A stretch of DNA of 64,000 nt from Actinokineospora bangkokensis (GTDB lineage: Bacteria; Actinomycetota; Actinomycetes; Mycobacteriales; Pseudonocardiaceae). This document shows, piece after piece, positions 16,526 to 25,214 of the stretch; position 1 is the first letter of the stretch, and every line of letters begins with the position of its first letter. The notes beneath the pieces are model-generated. The model ran no database searches. It was not told the origin of the DNA and saw only the letters and a list, made by a program, of their open reading frames with translations. The translations under genes and the position numbers were made by a program. Location: contig NZ_MKQR01000026.1 of the NCBI RefSeq assembly GCF_001940455.1, positions 237,318-301,317 on the forward strand, given 5' to 3'.

Positions 16526-17860
16526 TCAGCGGCCCGAACCGGCTCCGGGGCCGTCCTCGGGCCCGTCGCCGGGCTCGTCACCCGGGTCGTCGTCGAGGTC
16601 GTCGGCACCGGGTTCGGCGTCGGTTTCCCCGTCGTCGCCGGGGTTCTCGGGCTCCTGCTCCTCGTCGGGGTCGTCGTCGAGGTCGTCGTCGAGGTCGGGC
16701 TCGGCGCGCGGGCGCGAGCGCTCCCCGGTGGTCCAGGCCACCACCGACCCGGGCACTGCGACCCACAGCACACCCGCCAGCGACACCCACGCCGCCCGCA
16801 GGTCGACGGGGTTGAACGCGCCCCCGCCGAACGCCCCGCCCGCGCTGCCCGCCAGCACCGCGAGCGCCATCGCCACCACGACCGCGGCCACCACGACGGC
16901 CCGCAACCGCCCCGCGGGCGCCACCGCCACGTCGCGCAGCGTCCACCCGACCACCGCCCCCACCGCCGCCGGGAGCAGCAGCAGCGCGAACCACCACGGC
17001 GCGGCGTGGTCGGGCAGCACGCCCAGCAGCGGGAACGCGGGCACCGGCCCACCGGTGAAGCCGAACGGCCCGATCCCCACCTCCCCCAGCGCGAACCCCG
17101 GCCCGGTCGCGAACCCGGTCGCCGCGATCACCGCGTTGGGCAGGTACCCCAGCGACAGCAGCAGCATCCCCAGCCCGCTGCCCGCCCCGTCGACCGCGAA
17201 CAGGTCCCGCACGGTCCCGAACGACCCGAGCAGCGCGGCCAGGAAGACCGTCGCCCCGATGGCGAGGAACGCGGCCAGGGCCAGCAACCCCGCCTTGAGC
17301 CCCCGCCACGCCAGCTCATCGATCCGCTCCCGCACCCCGAACCCCGCCCTGGGCAGCACCCCGGCCGACGCGGCCAACGCCGAGATCAGCGCCGGGTAGT
17401 ACAGGGCGGCCAGCGGGTCCGCGGTGGCCGAACCCCCGGAGGACGCGATGGCGAACAACAACCCGACGACGCCGTGCGCCCCCGCGATCGTCCCGACGAT
17501 CCACGCGGCCCGCTTCGGGGTGTGGGCGTCCAGCCGCTCGGCCGCCGTGGCAGCGGTGCGCCACACCATCAACGCCGCCGCGATCGTCGGCAGCAGCGGC
17601 AGCACACCCAGCTCCCGCCCCCCGAGGGACAACGGCACCTGGTGCGCGGCCAACCACCCGGGCACCGCGGCCGCCAACACCCCGGTGGTGGAGAAGACCG
17701 CCCGAGCAGCGGTGGCCATCCCGATGGCCAGCACAGCCGCGACGACGGCGTAGGTCGTGAGGACGGGGCTGAGCGCGGCCACCGCGAGAACCCTGGCGGT
17801 GGCCTGCGCGGGCGCCCCCCGGGTGCGGGTGGACCGGGGACCGGGGTGGAGCAGCGCCAT
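16526..17860 (-). CDS. perM: PerM-like polytopic membrane protein (DUF6350)
   Basis: 444 residues with about eight to ten hydrophobic segments ([20 protein letters not shown] onward, e.g. [20 protein letters not shown]) and a cytoplasmic-type acidic C-terminal tail of about 70 residues made mostly of Asp, Glu, Pro and Gly. Length, position directly upstream of purN and downstream of a DUF5336 gene match PerM (Rv0955) of M. tuberculosis, which helps stabilise division protein FtsB and is needed in persistent infection. ATG at 17860 is preferred ([13 protein letters not shown]). The identity of the orthologue is inferred largely from synteny; the acidic tail is longer than I recall for mycobacteria. 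Confidence 0.82.
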   Translation of the reverse strand: MALLHPGPRSTRTRGAPAQATARVLAVAALSPVLTTYAVVAAVLAIGMATAARAVFSTTGVLAAAVPGWLAAHQVPLSLGGRELGVLPLLPTIAAALMVWRTAATAAERLDAHTPKRAAWIVGTIAGAHGVVGLLFAIASSGGSATADPLAALYYPALISALAASAGVLPRAGFGVRERIDELAWRGLKAGLLALAAFLAIGATVFLAALLGSFGTVRDLFAVDGAGSGLGMLLLSLGYLPNAVIAATGFATGPGFALGEVGIGPFGFTGGPVPAFPLLGVLPDHAAPWWFALLLLPAAVGAVVGWTLRDVAVAPAGRLRAVVVAAVVVAMALAVLAGSAGGAFGGGAFNPVDLRAAWVSLAGVLWVAVPGSVVAWTTGERSRPRAEPDLDDDLDDDPDEEQEPENPGDDGETDAEPGADDLDDDPGDEPGDGPEDGPGAGSGR

Positions 17861-18039
17861 GCACCCCACTGTGACACCGAAGGGTGACACCACGGCAGAG
17901 GCGCGCCGCTGGGCGCGGGGGTGCTGGGGTGGGTGGCGGAGCCGGGTGCGTCCGCTGGCTTTGCGTACTGCTGTCGAGGCCGGGACTTGGCCCGGGGGCT
18001 TGGGTGGTAGCCCGGTTGGGCCTCGGAGGGCGGTCACCC
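17861..18039. other. Intergenic region before perM, no gene seen
   Basis: These 179 bases upstream of perM are G/T-rich on the plus strand. I see no supported ORF or RNA gene. The promoter of perM/purN/purH is expected here or in the adjoining repeat copy B. Confidence 0.5.
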
Positions 18040-18161
18040 TCTCGCACACCCACGACCCACGCTGGCGCCGAGGTACCCCGGGCAAGGGGACCCCTGTTTT
18101 CAACGTTACCGGCAGGGAGCGACGAAACTCGACCCCCGCGACAGGGCTGTGGACAACTCGG
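18040..18161. repeat. Dispersed 122-bp intergenic repeat, copy B (contains DnaA-box-like TTGTCCACA)
   Basis: Ungapped match to 7269-7390 with a 37-bp identical core at 18077-18113. TGTGGACAA is at 18148-18156. As for copy A, the element lies between the 3' end of one minus-strand gene (DUF5336) and the 5' end of the next (perM), in the same orientation. Confidence 0.85.
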
Positions 18162-18284
18162 CCGACCAGCTCATACCACCACACACCGCGCCCTTCCGAA
18201 CCTCCTTCTTTGCCCACGGCGCAACCACTTGCGCAGCGGGAAGCCCGGCTACGACAATGCTCGATGCCTTTCCGGCAAACGCAA

Positions 18285-18315
18285 AACGGGCACCCCCACC
18301 TGGGGAGTGCCCGTT
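18285..18315 (-). terminator. Intrinsic terminator of the DUF5336 gene
   Basis: Arms AACGGGCAC (18285-18293) and GTGCCCGTT (18307-18315) with inner CCCC/GGGG pairs form a stem; on the minus strand it is followed by TTTTGCGTTT. It lies 15 bp past the stop, an unusually classical terminator for this genome. Confidence 0.85.
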
Positions 18316-18329
18316 GCGCGGAGAGCGGA

Positions 18330-19040
18330 TCAGCCCTGCTGGGGGTGCCCCCCGGGCGGGGTCCCCGGAGGCGTCCCGAACTGGCCCTGCTGCGGCGCGA
18401 ACGTCGTCTGCTGCCCCGCGGGGGGCACGCCCGGGCCGGGCTGCTGGCCGGGGGCGGGCTGGGGCTGGCCGTAGGGGCTCTGGAACTGGCCGGACGGCGG
18501 GTTGAAGCCGCCGGGAGGGGGCGGGAACTGGCCGGTGTGGGGGTAGACCGGGACCTGCTGGGAGGGCTGCGGGGGCTTGAGGACGCCCAGCTCGAACAGG
18601 TAGGCGGCCACGATGGTGAGGGTCTGCAGGAGGCTGAAGATGAGGATGAGGATCGCGCCCGCACCCATGTCGTAGTCGGTGGTGAAGGTGCTGAAGAGGG
18701 AGGCCAGGGTGGTCACGACGACGACCACCGGGGGGAGCAGGCCGATCTTCTTGTCGCCGGGGAGCACGGCGGTGATGCAGAGCGCGCCGCCGATGCAGAG
18801 CAGGGCGGGGATCCAGCCGAGGCCGTTGCCGAAGTAGGAGGCGTTGCCCGCGCCGGAGACGTCGGCGACCGGGGCGAAGCCGAGGAAGAGGTTGAGCAGG
18901 CCGAGACCCGCGACGACCAGGCTGAGGATCTGCGCGGGGGTCAGCTTGGTGCCGGGGGCGGCGGGCTGGGCGTAGCCGGGGTGCGGCTGCGGCTGGGGCT
19001 GCCCGGGGTAGCCACCCGGTGCACCGCCTGGGTAGGTCAT
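18330..19040 (-). CDS. DUF5336 membrane protein with Pro/Gln-rich tail (Rv0954-like)
   Basis: 236 residues. A short Pro/Gly/Gln N-terminus (MTYPGGAPGGYPGQPQPQPH) is followed by four membrane segments (ILSLVVAGLGLLNLFLGFAP, GWIPALLCIGGALCITAVL, PPVVVVVTTLASLF, AILILIFSLLQTLTIVAAYL) and a roughly 80-residue Pro/Gln/Gly-rich cytoplasmic tail. Position between sucD and perM and topology match Rv0954, a DUF5336 protein linked to cell division complexes in mycobacteria. ATG at 19040 has AGGAGAG upstream; the longer GTG frame (19061) lacks that. A terminator follows, so it is probably monocistronic. Role here is inferred. Confidence 0.85.
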   Translation of the reverse strand: MTYPGGAPGGYPGQPQPQPHPGYAQPAAPGTKLTPAQILSLVVAGLGLLNLFLGFAPVADVSGAGNASYFGNGLGWIPALLCIGGALCITAVLPGDKKIGLLPPVVVVVTTLASLFSTFTTDYDMGAGAILILIFSLLQTLTIVAAYLFELGVLKPPQPSQQVPVYPHTGQFPPPPGGFNPPSGQFQSPYGQPQPAPGQQPGPGVPPAGQQTTFAPQQGQFGTPPGTPPGGHPQQG

Positions 19041-19228
19041 CGCGTGCTCTCCTCGACTCACTCGACGCGACTGGCACGACGCCAGAGACGTTGCGGGCGC
19101 TGGGGGTCCGCCCGGGGCCGGTTGGACGCGCCGGGGCGCGCCCCGGTTCCGCCGAACGCCGGACCCGCGGACGTGGGCGGACGCTACACCACCGGGGGCC
19201 GCCCGCGCGGTGCACCGGCGGGGAACCG

Positions 19229-19269
19229 CCGAGGGCCGGGCACCCCGCGCGGGGGTGCCCGGCCCTCGG
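19229..19269 (-). terminator. sucCD terminator
   Basis: A perfect 18-bp stem (CCGAGGGCCGGGCACCCC and its complement) with a 5-base loop starts 10 bp past the sucD stop. No U tract. Confidence 0.85.
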
Positions 19270-19279
19270 ACCGTGCTGC

Positions 19280-20167
19280 TTACTTGGCGGCGAACAGCTC
19301 GCGCGCCAGCGCGGCGGTCTCGGACGGGGTCTTGCCGACCTTCACGCCCGCGGCCTCCAGCGCCTCCTTCTTGGCCTGCGCGGTGCCCGCGGAGCCGGAG
19401 ACGATGGCGCCCGCGTGGCCCATCGTCTTGCCCTCGGGGGCGGTGAAGCCCGCGACGTAGCCGACGACCGGCTTGGTCACGTTCTCCTTGATGTAGGCCG
19501 CGGCCCGCTCCTCGGCGTCGCCGCCGATCTCGCCGATCATGACGATCAGCTCGGTCTCCGGGTCGGCCTCGAACGCGGCCAGGCAGTCGATGTGCGTGGT
19601 GCCGATGATCGGGTCGCCGCCGATGCCCACCGCGGACGAGAAGCCGATGTCGGACAGCTCGTACATCATCTGGTAGGTCAGCGTGCCGGACTTCGACACC
19701 AGGCCGATCTTGCCGGGGCCGGTGATGTTCGCCGGGATGATGCCCGCGTTGGACTTCCCGGGGGAGATCAGGCCGGGGCAGTTGGGGCCGATGATGCGGG
19801 TCTTGTTCCCCTTGGCCACCGCGTGCGCCCAGAAGTAGGCCGAGTCGTGCACCGGGATGCCCTCGGTGATGACCACGGCCAGCTCGATGCCCGCGTCGAC
19901 GGCCTCGATGACCGCGTCCTTGGCGAACTTCGGCGGCACGAAGATGACGGTGACGTCGGCGCCGGTCTCGGCGATGGCCTCGGCCACGGAGCCGAACACC
20001 GGGATCTGCTGGCCCTCGATCTCGGCCTTGGTGCCCGCCTTGCGCGGGTTCACCCCGCCGACGACGTTGGTGCCGGACTTGATCATCCGGGTGGTGTGCT
20101 TCGTGCCCTCGGACCCGGTCATGCCCTGGACGATGACCTTGGAGTTCTCAGTGAGGAAGATTGCCAT
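19280..20167 (-). CDS. sucD: Succinyl-CoA synthetase alpha subunit SucD
   Basis: 295 residues, normal length. CoA-binding Rossmann domain begins [20 protein letters not shown], followed by [33 protein letters not shown] and the phosphohistidine loop [20 protein letters not shown] with the active-site His. With SucC it interconverts succinyl-CoA and succinate while forming ATP or GTP in the TCA cycle. The ATG lies six bases after the sucC stop, so the two form an operon, followed at once by a strong terminator. Order sucC-sucD-DUF5336-perM is that of mycobacteria. Confidence 0.97.
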   Translation of the reverse strand: MAIFLTENSKVIVQGMTGSEGTKHTTRMIKSGTNVVGGVNPRKAGTKAEIEGQQIPVFGSVAEAIAETGADVTVIFVPPKFAKDAVIEAVDAGIELAVVITEGIPVHDSAYFWAHAVAKGNKTRIIGPNCPGLISPGKSNAGIIPANITGPGKIGLVSKSGTLTYQMMYELSDIGFSSAVGIGGDPIIGTTHIDCLAAFEADPETELIVMIGEIGGDAEERAAAYIKENVTKPVVGYVAGFTAPEGKTMGHAGAIVSGSAGTAQAKKEALEAAGVKVGKTPSETAALARELFAAK

Positions 20168-20173
20168 GTCAGG

Positions 20174-21340
20174 TCACGCCCCAGCCGCGAGCTCGGCGGC
20201 CTTGTCGGCCGCGTTGTCCATCGTGTCGACCACGGTCACCAGCGGGTGGTTGGCCTCGGCCAGGATGCGGCGGCCCTCCTCGACGTTGTTGCCGTCGAGG
20301 CGCACGACCAGCGGCTTGGTGGCGGTGTCGCCCAGGATGCCCAGGGCGGAGACGATGCCGTTGGCCACCGCGTCGCAGGCGGTGATGCCGCCGAAGACGT
20401 TGACGAACACCGACTTGACGTCCGCGTCGCCCAGGATGATGTTGAGGCCGTTGGCCATCACCTCGGCCGAGGCGCCGCCGCCGATGTCGAGGAAGTTGGC
20501 GGGCTTGACCCCGCCGTGCTTCTCCCCGGCGTAGGCCACCACGTCCAGGGTGGACATGACCAGGCCGGCGCCGTTGCCGATGATGCCGACCTCGCCGTCG
20601 AGCTTGACGTAGTTGAGGTCCTTGGCCTTGGCCGCGGCCTCCAGCGGGTCCTCGGCGTCCTGGTCGACCAGGTCGGCGTGCTGCGGGTGGCGGAAGCCCG
20701 CGTTCTCGTCGAGGGTCACCTTGCCGTCGAGGGCGATGACCTTGTCCTGCGGGTCGCGCACCAGCGGGTTGACCTCGACCAGGGTCGCGTCCTCGCTGAC
20801 GAAGGTCTCCCACAGCTTGACCACGACCTCGGCGGCCTGGTCGGCGATGACCTCGGGGAACTTGCCCGCGGCGACGATCTCCTTGGCCTTGGCCAGGTCC
20901 ACGCCCTCGATGGCCGACACCGGCACCTTGGCCAGGGCCTCGGGGCGCTCCACGGCCAGCTGCTCGATCTCCATGCCGCCCTCGGCCGACGCCATGGCCA
21001 GGAAGGTGCGGTTGGTGCGGTCGAGCAGGAAGGAGAAGTAGTACTCCTCGGCGATGTCGGACGCCACGGTCACGAGCACCTTGCGGGTGATGTGGCCCTT
21101 GATGTCCAGGCCGAGGATCGCCTCCGCCTTGGCCTGCGCCTCGTCGGCGGTCTCGGCGAGCTTGACGCCGCCCGCCTTGCCCCGGCCGCCGGTCTTGACC
21201 TGCGCCTTGATGACGGTGGTCTGGCCCAGCGACTCGGCGTGCGCGCGCGCTTCCTCGGGGGTGGCAGCCACGTGCCCCGGCAGGACCGGGACCCCGTGGG
21301 CGGCGAAGAGGTCCTTCGCCTGGTACTCGTACAGGTCCAC
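20174..21340 (-). CDS. sucC: Succinyl-CoA synthetase beta subunit SucC
   Basis: 388 residues, normal length. The ATP-grasp domain starts [20 protein letters not shown] and includes [19 protein letters not shown] and [20 protein letters not shown]; the C-terminal ligase domain has [38 protein letters not shown] and [19 protein letters not shown]. It binds nucleotide and succinate. The GTG start has AGGAGACTG upstream. It is first gene of sucCD, with a promoter candidate about 95 bp upstream. Confidence 0.97.
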   Translation of the reverse strand: MDLYEYQAKDLFAAHGVPVLPGHVAATPEEARAHAESLGQTTVIKAQVKTGGRGKAGGVKLAETADEAQAKAEAILGLDIKGHITRKVLVTVASDIAEEYYFSFLLDRTNRTFLAMASAEGGMEIEQLAVERPEALAKVPVSAIEGVDLAKAKEIVAAGKFPEVIADQAAEVVVKLWETFVSEDATLVEVNPLVRDPQDKVIALDGKVTLDENAGFRHPQHADLVDQDAEDPLEAAAKAKDLNYVKLDGEVGIIGNGAGLVMSTLDVVAYAGEKHGGVKPANFLDIGGGASAEVMANGLNIILGDADVKSVFVNVFGGITACDAVANGIVSALGILGDTATKPLVVRLDGNNVEEGRRILAEANHPLVTVVDTMDNAADKAAELAAGA

Positions 21341-21440
21341 TCGACAGTCTCCTGACTCCGGTGTCGACGTGCTGCTGTCGGACGCGCAACCGAGCCGTCG
21401 TGGGGTCGCGGCGCGGCGGTGCTGCGGTCGGACGAGAAGG

Positions 21441-21469
21441 ACCCTAGCGAGGTCGGTTTACCGTTGACA
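21441..21469 (-). promoter_or_regulatory. Candidate sucC promoter
   Basis: On the minus strand TGTCAA and TAGGGT are separated by 17 bases, a plausible SigA-type pair, about 100 bp upstream of the sucC GTG. Judged by eye only. Confidence 0.35.
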
Positions 21470-21531
21470 CTTCGCACCCGGTGAGGTAGGTCACGAGCGG
21501 TGGTGAATTGGCTCACCACGCGTAGCGATGG

Positions 21532-21819
21532 TCACCCGTGAGCGGTGTCGGCCCAGGTCAGGGCGTCGTCGTAGGCGATGGCGCGGACGTCGTCGGCGTC
21601 CTCGGCGGCCAGCAGCGCGGCCACCTCCGCGACCCGCCCGCCGACCACCACGGCGTCGGCGTCCTCCTGCAGTGCCACGGCCACGACGTGCTCGGCGGCG
21701 GTGAGCCCGCCCGCGTGCACGACCTCGACGCCCGCGTCGCGCAGCTGCCGGGCGACGACGTGCGCGCCGTCGGCGTCGCGCGCGCCGAACTCCGCCACCA
21801 CCACCCGCAGCCTGCTCAC
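21532..21819 (-). CDS. Small B12-binding-domain-like protein lacking the cobalt-ligand His
   Basis: 95 residues. The sequence VSRLRVVVAEFGARDADGAH, then VVARQLRDAGVEVVHAGGL and VALQEDADAVVVGGRVAEVA, follows the flavodoxin-like beta-alpha pattern of the methylmalonyl-CoA mutase small domain (compare RxxVAKxGQDGHDRGAKVIA). Where that family has DxHxxG, this protein has RDADGA, so the histidine that ligates cobalt is absent and cobalamin binding is doubtful. GTG at 21819 overlaps the stop of the upstream membrane protein by GTGA. It lies next to sucC, a gene related to succinyl-CoA metabolism, but a functional link is only suggested by position. Confidence 0.7.
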   Translation of the reverse strand: MSRLRVVVAEFGARDADGAHVVARQLRDAGVEVVHAGGLTAAEHVVAVALQEDADAVVVGGRVAEVAALLAAEDADDVRAIAYDDALTWADTAHG

Positions 21820-23648
21820 CGGCGCGCCCCCTTGGCCGTGCCCGCGACGAGCGCGGCGATGAGCAGCGCGACGACGGTGGCCAGCGCCAACCAGGTGCCG
21901 GGCCCCGGGGTGCTGCCCGCGGCGCGGGCGGCGGTCAGCGGGTACTCCAGCGACCGCACCGCGGCCAGCAGCGCACCGCCGACGAGCAGCGCGGCGGCGC
22001 GGGCCGGGCGGGCGACGGCCGCCGTGGCCGCGGCGGCCAGCAGCGACAGCACCGCCGCCCACAGGCCCGCGGAGGCGAAGTCCACGGTGGACCAGAGGCC
22101 GGGCGCGGCGAAGCCGGGGGCGCGCACCGCGGGCAGGCCGAACGCGCCGAGGGCGAACAGCACCCCGGCGGCCAGCGGCGCGGCCACGCCCAGGCGCAGT
22201 TCGCGCGGCGGCGGGTCCTCGTCGAGGGCGTACCGCTCGGCGCTGCCCGCCAGGCCCGCGAGCACCGCGGCCCCCGCGGCGGCGGCCACGGCGAACCCGG
22301 CCGCCCACACCCCGTTGCCCGGGGCGTAGACCGGCGTCCGGTCGACCTCGGCCAGCACGGCGCCGATGGTGGCCGCGCCCGCGAACGGCACCGCGGCCAG
22401 GGCGACGGTGAAGGCGGGGCGGACGGCACCGGCGAACCGGGGGGCGGCCAGCAGCAGCGACAGCACGAACACCAGGCCCGCCACCGGGTAGAAGAGGTCG
22501 TCGACGAACACCTCCGGCCCGCGCAGCCCGTCCGGCGGGGCGGTCCCCGCCACCAGGCCCGCGGCCACCGCGTCCACCACGACCTGCTCGGAGGCCGCGG
22601 CGACCAGGCTGAGCACGGCGGCGACCAGGCCCAGCAGGGCGGCGACGCCGTGCATCGCTGCGCCCGCGCTGGTGCGCCAGTACCCGACCACCGACTGCCA
22701 GACCCGGGCCGCGACGGCGACGAGCGGGGCGGTGGCGAGCAGCAGCAGGACGGCGGCCAGGGCCACGACCGGGCCCCAGGTCGCGTGCAGGCCGTCGGAG
22801 CGCAGCCCGGCCGCGGTGTTGGGCAGCTCGACGGCGGCGAGCCCGAGCAGCAGCCCCAGCGGCACGCCGGTGGCGATGGAGCGGTGCGCCGACGGCGTGG
22901 AGCACAGCAGCACCAGCGGGACGGTCACCATCAGCAGGGTGAGCCCGAGGCCCGGCAGGGTGGGCGCCGACCCGGCGTCGTCGGCGAGCTGGAACAGGTT
23001 GTCCGAGCGGTAGGGGGCGCTGAACAGGCCCGCGCCCGCGAACGGCGCCAGCACGAGCACCGCCGCGAGCGAGCCGCCCCGGCGGGCGGCCGGGCGGTCG
23101 CCGGTGGGGTCGTCGAACTCGGCGGTGTACGGGGTGGCCTCGTCGGTGCGGGGACGGCCGAAGGCGAGCACCGCGGCGGCGGTGCCGAGCAGGTGCCCGG
23201 CGAGCAGCAGCCAGGTGCCCGCGCCGGTGCCGACCGGGTCGAGGCTGTGGAACAGCGCGACCTCGGGCCGGGAGGTGTAGAGCGGCTCGACGGCGAACTG
23301 GAGGTCGAGCAGGAACCGGGCGGGCAGCAGCGCGCCCGCGCCGACCAGCACGGCGGCGCCGAGCACCGGCCTGCCGCGGGCGAAGGCGGCGGCCGCGGCG
23401 GCGGGCGGGAGCAGGGACAGCACCACCAGCAGCGGCAGCGCGGTGAACCCGGGCGGCGGGCCGCCGGAGATCGGGCCGACGGCGTACCCGAGCGCCTGGA
23501 GCACCCCGGCACCGGCGGCCAGGCCCACGGCGGTGCGGACGCGCCGGGGCACGTCGGCCCAGCCCACCCGGTCGGCGGCGCCGGTGAGCGGGGCGCGGTC
23601 GGGCTCGGCGGGCGCGGCGGGGCCGGGCGCAGGGGTCCGCTGGTTCAT
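21816..23648 (-). CDS. Large polytopic membrane protein of unknown function
   Basis: 610 residues from ATG at 23648 (MNQRTPAPGPAAPAEPDRAP). A short cytoplasmic N-terminus is followed by some twelve or more hydrophobic segments rich in Ala, Val, Leu and Gly, with an extracytoplasmic-looking loop around FAVEPLYTSRPEVALFHSLD and a short Pro-rich cytosolic loop (SAERYALDEDPPPRELRLG). I recognise no transport motif. It is translationally coupled to the B12-like protein downstream. Upstream, it faces an M23 peptidase gene across a 499-bp divergent region. Confidence 0.75.
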   Translation of the reverse strand: MNQRTPAPGPAAPAEPDRAPLTGAADRVGWADVPRRVRTAVGLAAGAGVLQALGYAVGPISGGPPPGFTALPLLVVLSLLPPAAAAAAFARGRPVLGAAVLVGAGALLPARFLLDLQFAVEPLYTSRPEVALFHSLDPVGTGAGTWLLLAGHLLGTAAAVLAFGRPRTDEATPYTAEFDDPTGDRPAARRGGSLAAVLVLAPFAGAGLFSAPYRSDNLFQLADDAGSAPTLPGLGLTLLMVTVPLVLLCSTPSAHRSIATGVPLGLLLGLAAVELPNTAAGLRSDGLHATWGPVVALAAVLLLLATAPLVAVAARVWQSVVGYWRTSAGAAMHGVAALLGLVAAVLSLVAAASEQVVVDAVAAGLVAGTAPPDGLRGPEVFVDDLFYPVAGLVFVLSLLLAAPRFAGAVRPAFTVALAAVPFAGAATIGAVLAEVDRTPVYAPGNGVWAAGFAVAAAAGAAVLAGLAGSAERYALDEDPPPRELRLGVAAPLAAGVLFALGAFGLPAVRAPGFAAPGLWSTVDFASAGLWAAVLSLLAAAATAAVARPARAAALLVGGALLAAVRSLEYPLTAARAAGSTPGPGTWLALATVVALLIAALVAGTAKGARR

Positions 23649-24147
23649 CACGGCCAAGTTAGCAACCGGCGCCACCCGAGCCCGTCGGCAGCGCGCGGGA
23701 CGCGGGGGTGCGGGGGCGCCCACTGGCGGGACGGCGACACGTGACTAGTACAGCGTTGAACCAACGCCGTGACCCCGGCAAGATCGCAGGGGTGATCGTG
23801 GGTGCGCCGTGACGCGCATCCGTGGGCTTGGTTGCCACCCGGGGGCGTTCATCAAACGAGACCCCGGTCACACCGACCGGGTGATTTCCCGGTGACGGTG
23901 CGGCGTTTCCGCTGCTCAACCAGCCGGCGCCGAACCGCGCCCGCCACCGCCCCGCAGCCTGCTGTTGCCCAGCGCGGGACCGCACCGTTACTGTCCCCGG
24001 GTCCGTTGTCACAGTCAGGTCACGAATGGGGCAGGGAAGGCATCCAGCCGACCCGACCGGGATCCCCGCCCGGCGCCCCGCACCGAGCAGGCCCGTCCCC
24101 CGCGGGTCGGTGTCGGACCCGGCTCCCCGAACGCGGAAGGCTTGGTC
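23649..24147. other. Divergent intergenic region (membrane protein / M23 peptidase)
   Basis: 499 bases without a supported gene. Features seen: a GCGTTG-AAC-CAACGC dyad at 23753-23767; a CCCGGTC/GACCGGG hairpin near 23864-23882; and a SigA-like pair TTGCCC (23965) and TACTGT (23989) with an 18-base spacer for the M23 gene, leaving a leader of about 145 bases. I looked for a ydaO-type (c-di-AMP) riboswitch, common before actinobacterial wall hydrolases, and did not find its conserved segments. Confidence 0.5.
23965..23994 (+). promoter_or_regulatory. Candidate promoter of the M23 peptidase gene
   Basis: TTGCCC at 23965-23970 and TACTGT at 23989-23994 are separated by 18 bases, giving an expected start near 24001. 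Judged by eye only. Confidence 0.35.
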
Positions 24148-24972
24148 TTGTCTCGACATCGCTCCACCGGCGGTGAACAGGAGTTCACCGCGCCCGACGA
24201 GGCGCTCGAACGCATCTCGACCCGGGCACGCGGCGCGCACCGCATCGCCGCACCCAGCTCCGCCGTCCGCGGCCGGGTCGTCGTCGCCGCCGTGGCGATG
24301 GGCGCCTTCGCCGCCGCCGCGGCCGGGCAGACCCTCCAGACGGCCGCCGCGGGCACCCCCGACGAGCCCGCCGTCCCCCTCGCGGGCATCCGCAACGCCA
24401 GCGCCACCATGGCCCTGGGCGGTGACGCCACCACCTCCTCCTCGACCACCCCCGAGCTGCTGGAGGCCGCGGGCGGCACCGACGCGGCCGTCGAGGCGCA
24501 GAAGATGGCCTCCACCGAGCGCGTCGTGCAGGCCCGCGACCAGCGGATCGCCCAGCAGAAGGCGGCCGAGGAGGAGGCCAAGCGACCCAAGGTCGTGCGG
24601 CCCGCCGAGGGCACCTTCACCTCCGGCTTCGGCGCCCGCTGGGGCGTCACGCACTACGGCGTGGACATCGCCAACCGGATCGGCACCCCGATCGTCGCCG
24701 TCGCCGACGGCGTGGTGATCGAGGTCGGCCCCGCCTCCGGCTTCGGCCTGTGGGTCCGCGTGCAGCACGACGACGGCACCATCTCGGTCTACGGGCACGT
24801 CAACGACTACGTCGTGCGCGAGGGCCAGAAGGTCAAGGCGGGCCAGCTGATCGCCCACATCGGCAACCGCGGCCAGTCCACCGGCCCGCACCTGCACCTG
24901 GAGATCTGGGACGGCAGCGGCCGCAAGGTCAACCCGGCGCCCTGGCTCGCCGCGCGCGGCGTCCAGCTCTGA
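24148..24972 (+). CDS. M23-family (LytM) metallopeptidase, secreted or membrane-anchored
   Basis: 274 residues. TTG at 24148 with GCGGAAGG upstream is the best start (LSRHRSTGGEQEF). A hydrophobic segment (VVVAAVAMGAFAAAAAGQTL, residues about 45-65) should export or anchor it. A short coiled-coil-like stretch (STERVVQARDQRIAQQKAAE) precedes the LytM domain: zinc ligands in GVTHYGVDIANRIG (HxxxD) and HLHLE (HxH), plus GWITVYGH-like ISVYGHVNDYVV. All catalytic residues are present, so it probably cleaves peptidoglycan cross-bridges outside the cell. Its place near sucC and pcrA matches Rv0950c. Confidence 0.88.
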   Translation: MSRHRSTGGEQEFTAPDEALERISTRARGAHRIAAPSSAVRGRVVVAAVAMGAFAAAAAGQTLQTAAAGTPDEPAVPLAGIRNASATMALGGDATTSSSTTPELLEAAGGTDAAVEAQKMASTERVVQARDQRIAQQKAAEEEAKRPKVVRPAEGTFTSGFGARWGVTHYGVDIANRIGTPIVAVADGVVIEVGPASGFGLWVRVQHDDGTISVYGHVNDYVVREGQKVKAGQLIAHIGNRGQSTGPHLHLEIWDGSGRKVNPAPWLAARGVQL

Positions 24973-25061
24973 GCCTCCCCCAAGCCCAGACCCCGACACC
25001 GCGCACGCCCCCCGGCCACCCCCCGGTGCCGGGGCACCCCAGGACGCCGGGCGACCCCGCC

Positions 25062-25140
25062 CGGCTCCCCCGCACTGCACCCGCTCGCGCAGCGCCCACT
25101 CGTGCACCCGCTCGCACTGCACCCGCTGGTGCCGCGTCCC
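25062..25140. repeat. Short imperfect GCACCCGCTCGC repeats
   Basis: In the gap between the M23 and serine hydrolase genes, CTGCACCCGCTCGC-like units occur three times (about 25075, 25102 and 25119), the last degenerate, with CGCGCAGCGCCCACTCGT between. No coding bias is seen. Confidence 0.5.
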
Positions 25141-25214
25141 CCCATCCACACCGCACAGTGAACCGCAGGGGTACGACAATCCCCGAGCGGTTTTCCGCGC
25201 GGTAGGTTCTGCGG

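Noticed and set aside
23760-24147. Possible ydaO (c-di-AMP) riboswitch before the M23 peptidase gene
   Set aside because: This family is common before actinobacterial wall hydrolases, but I could not find its conserved segments here.
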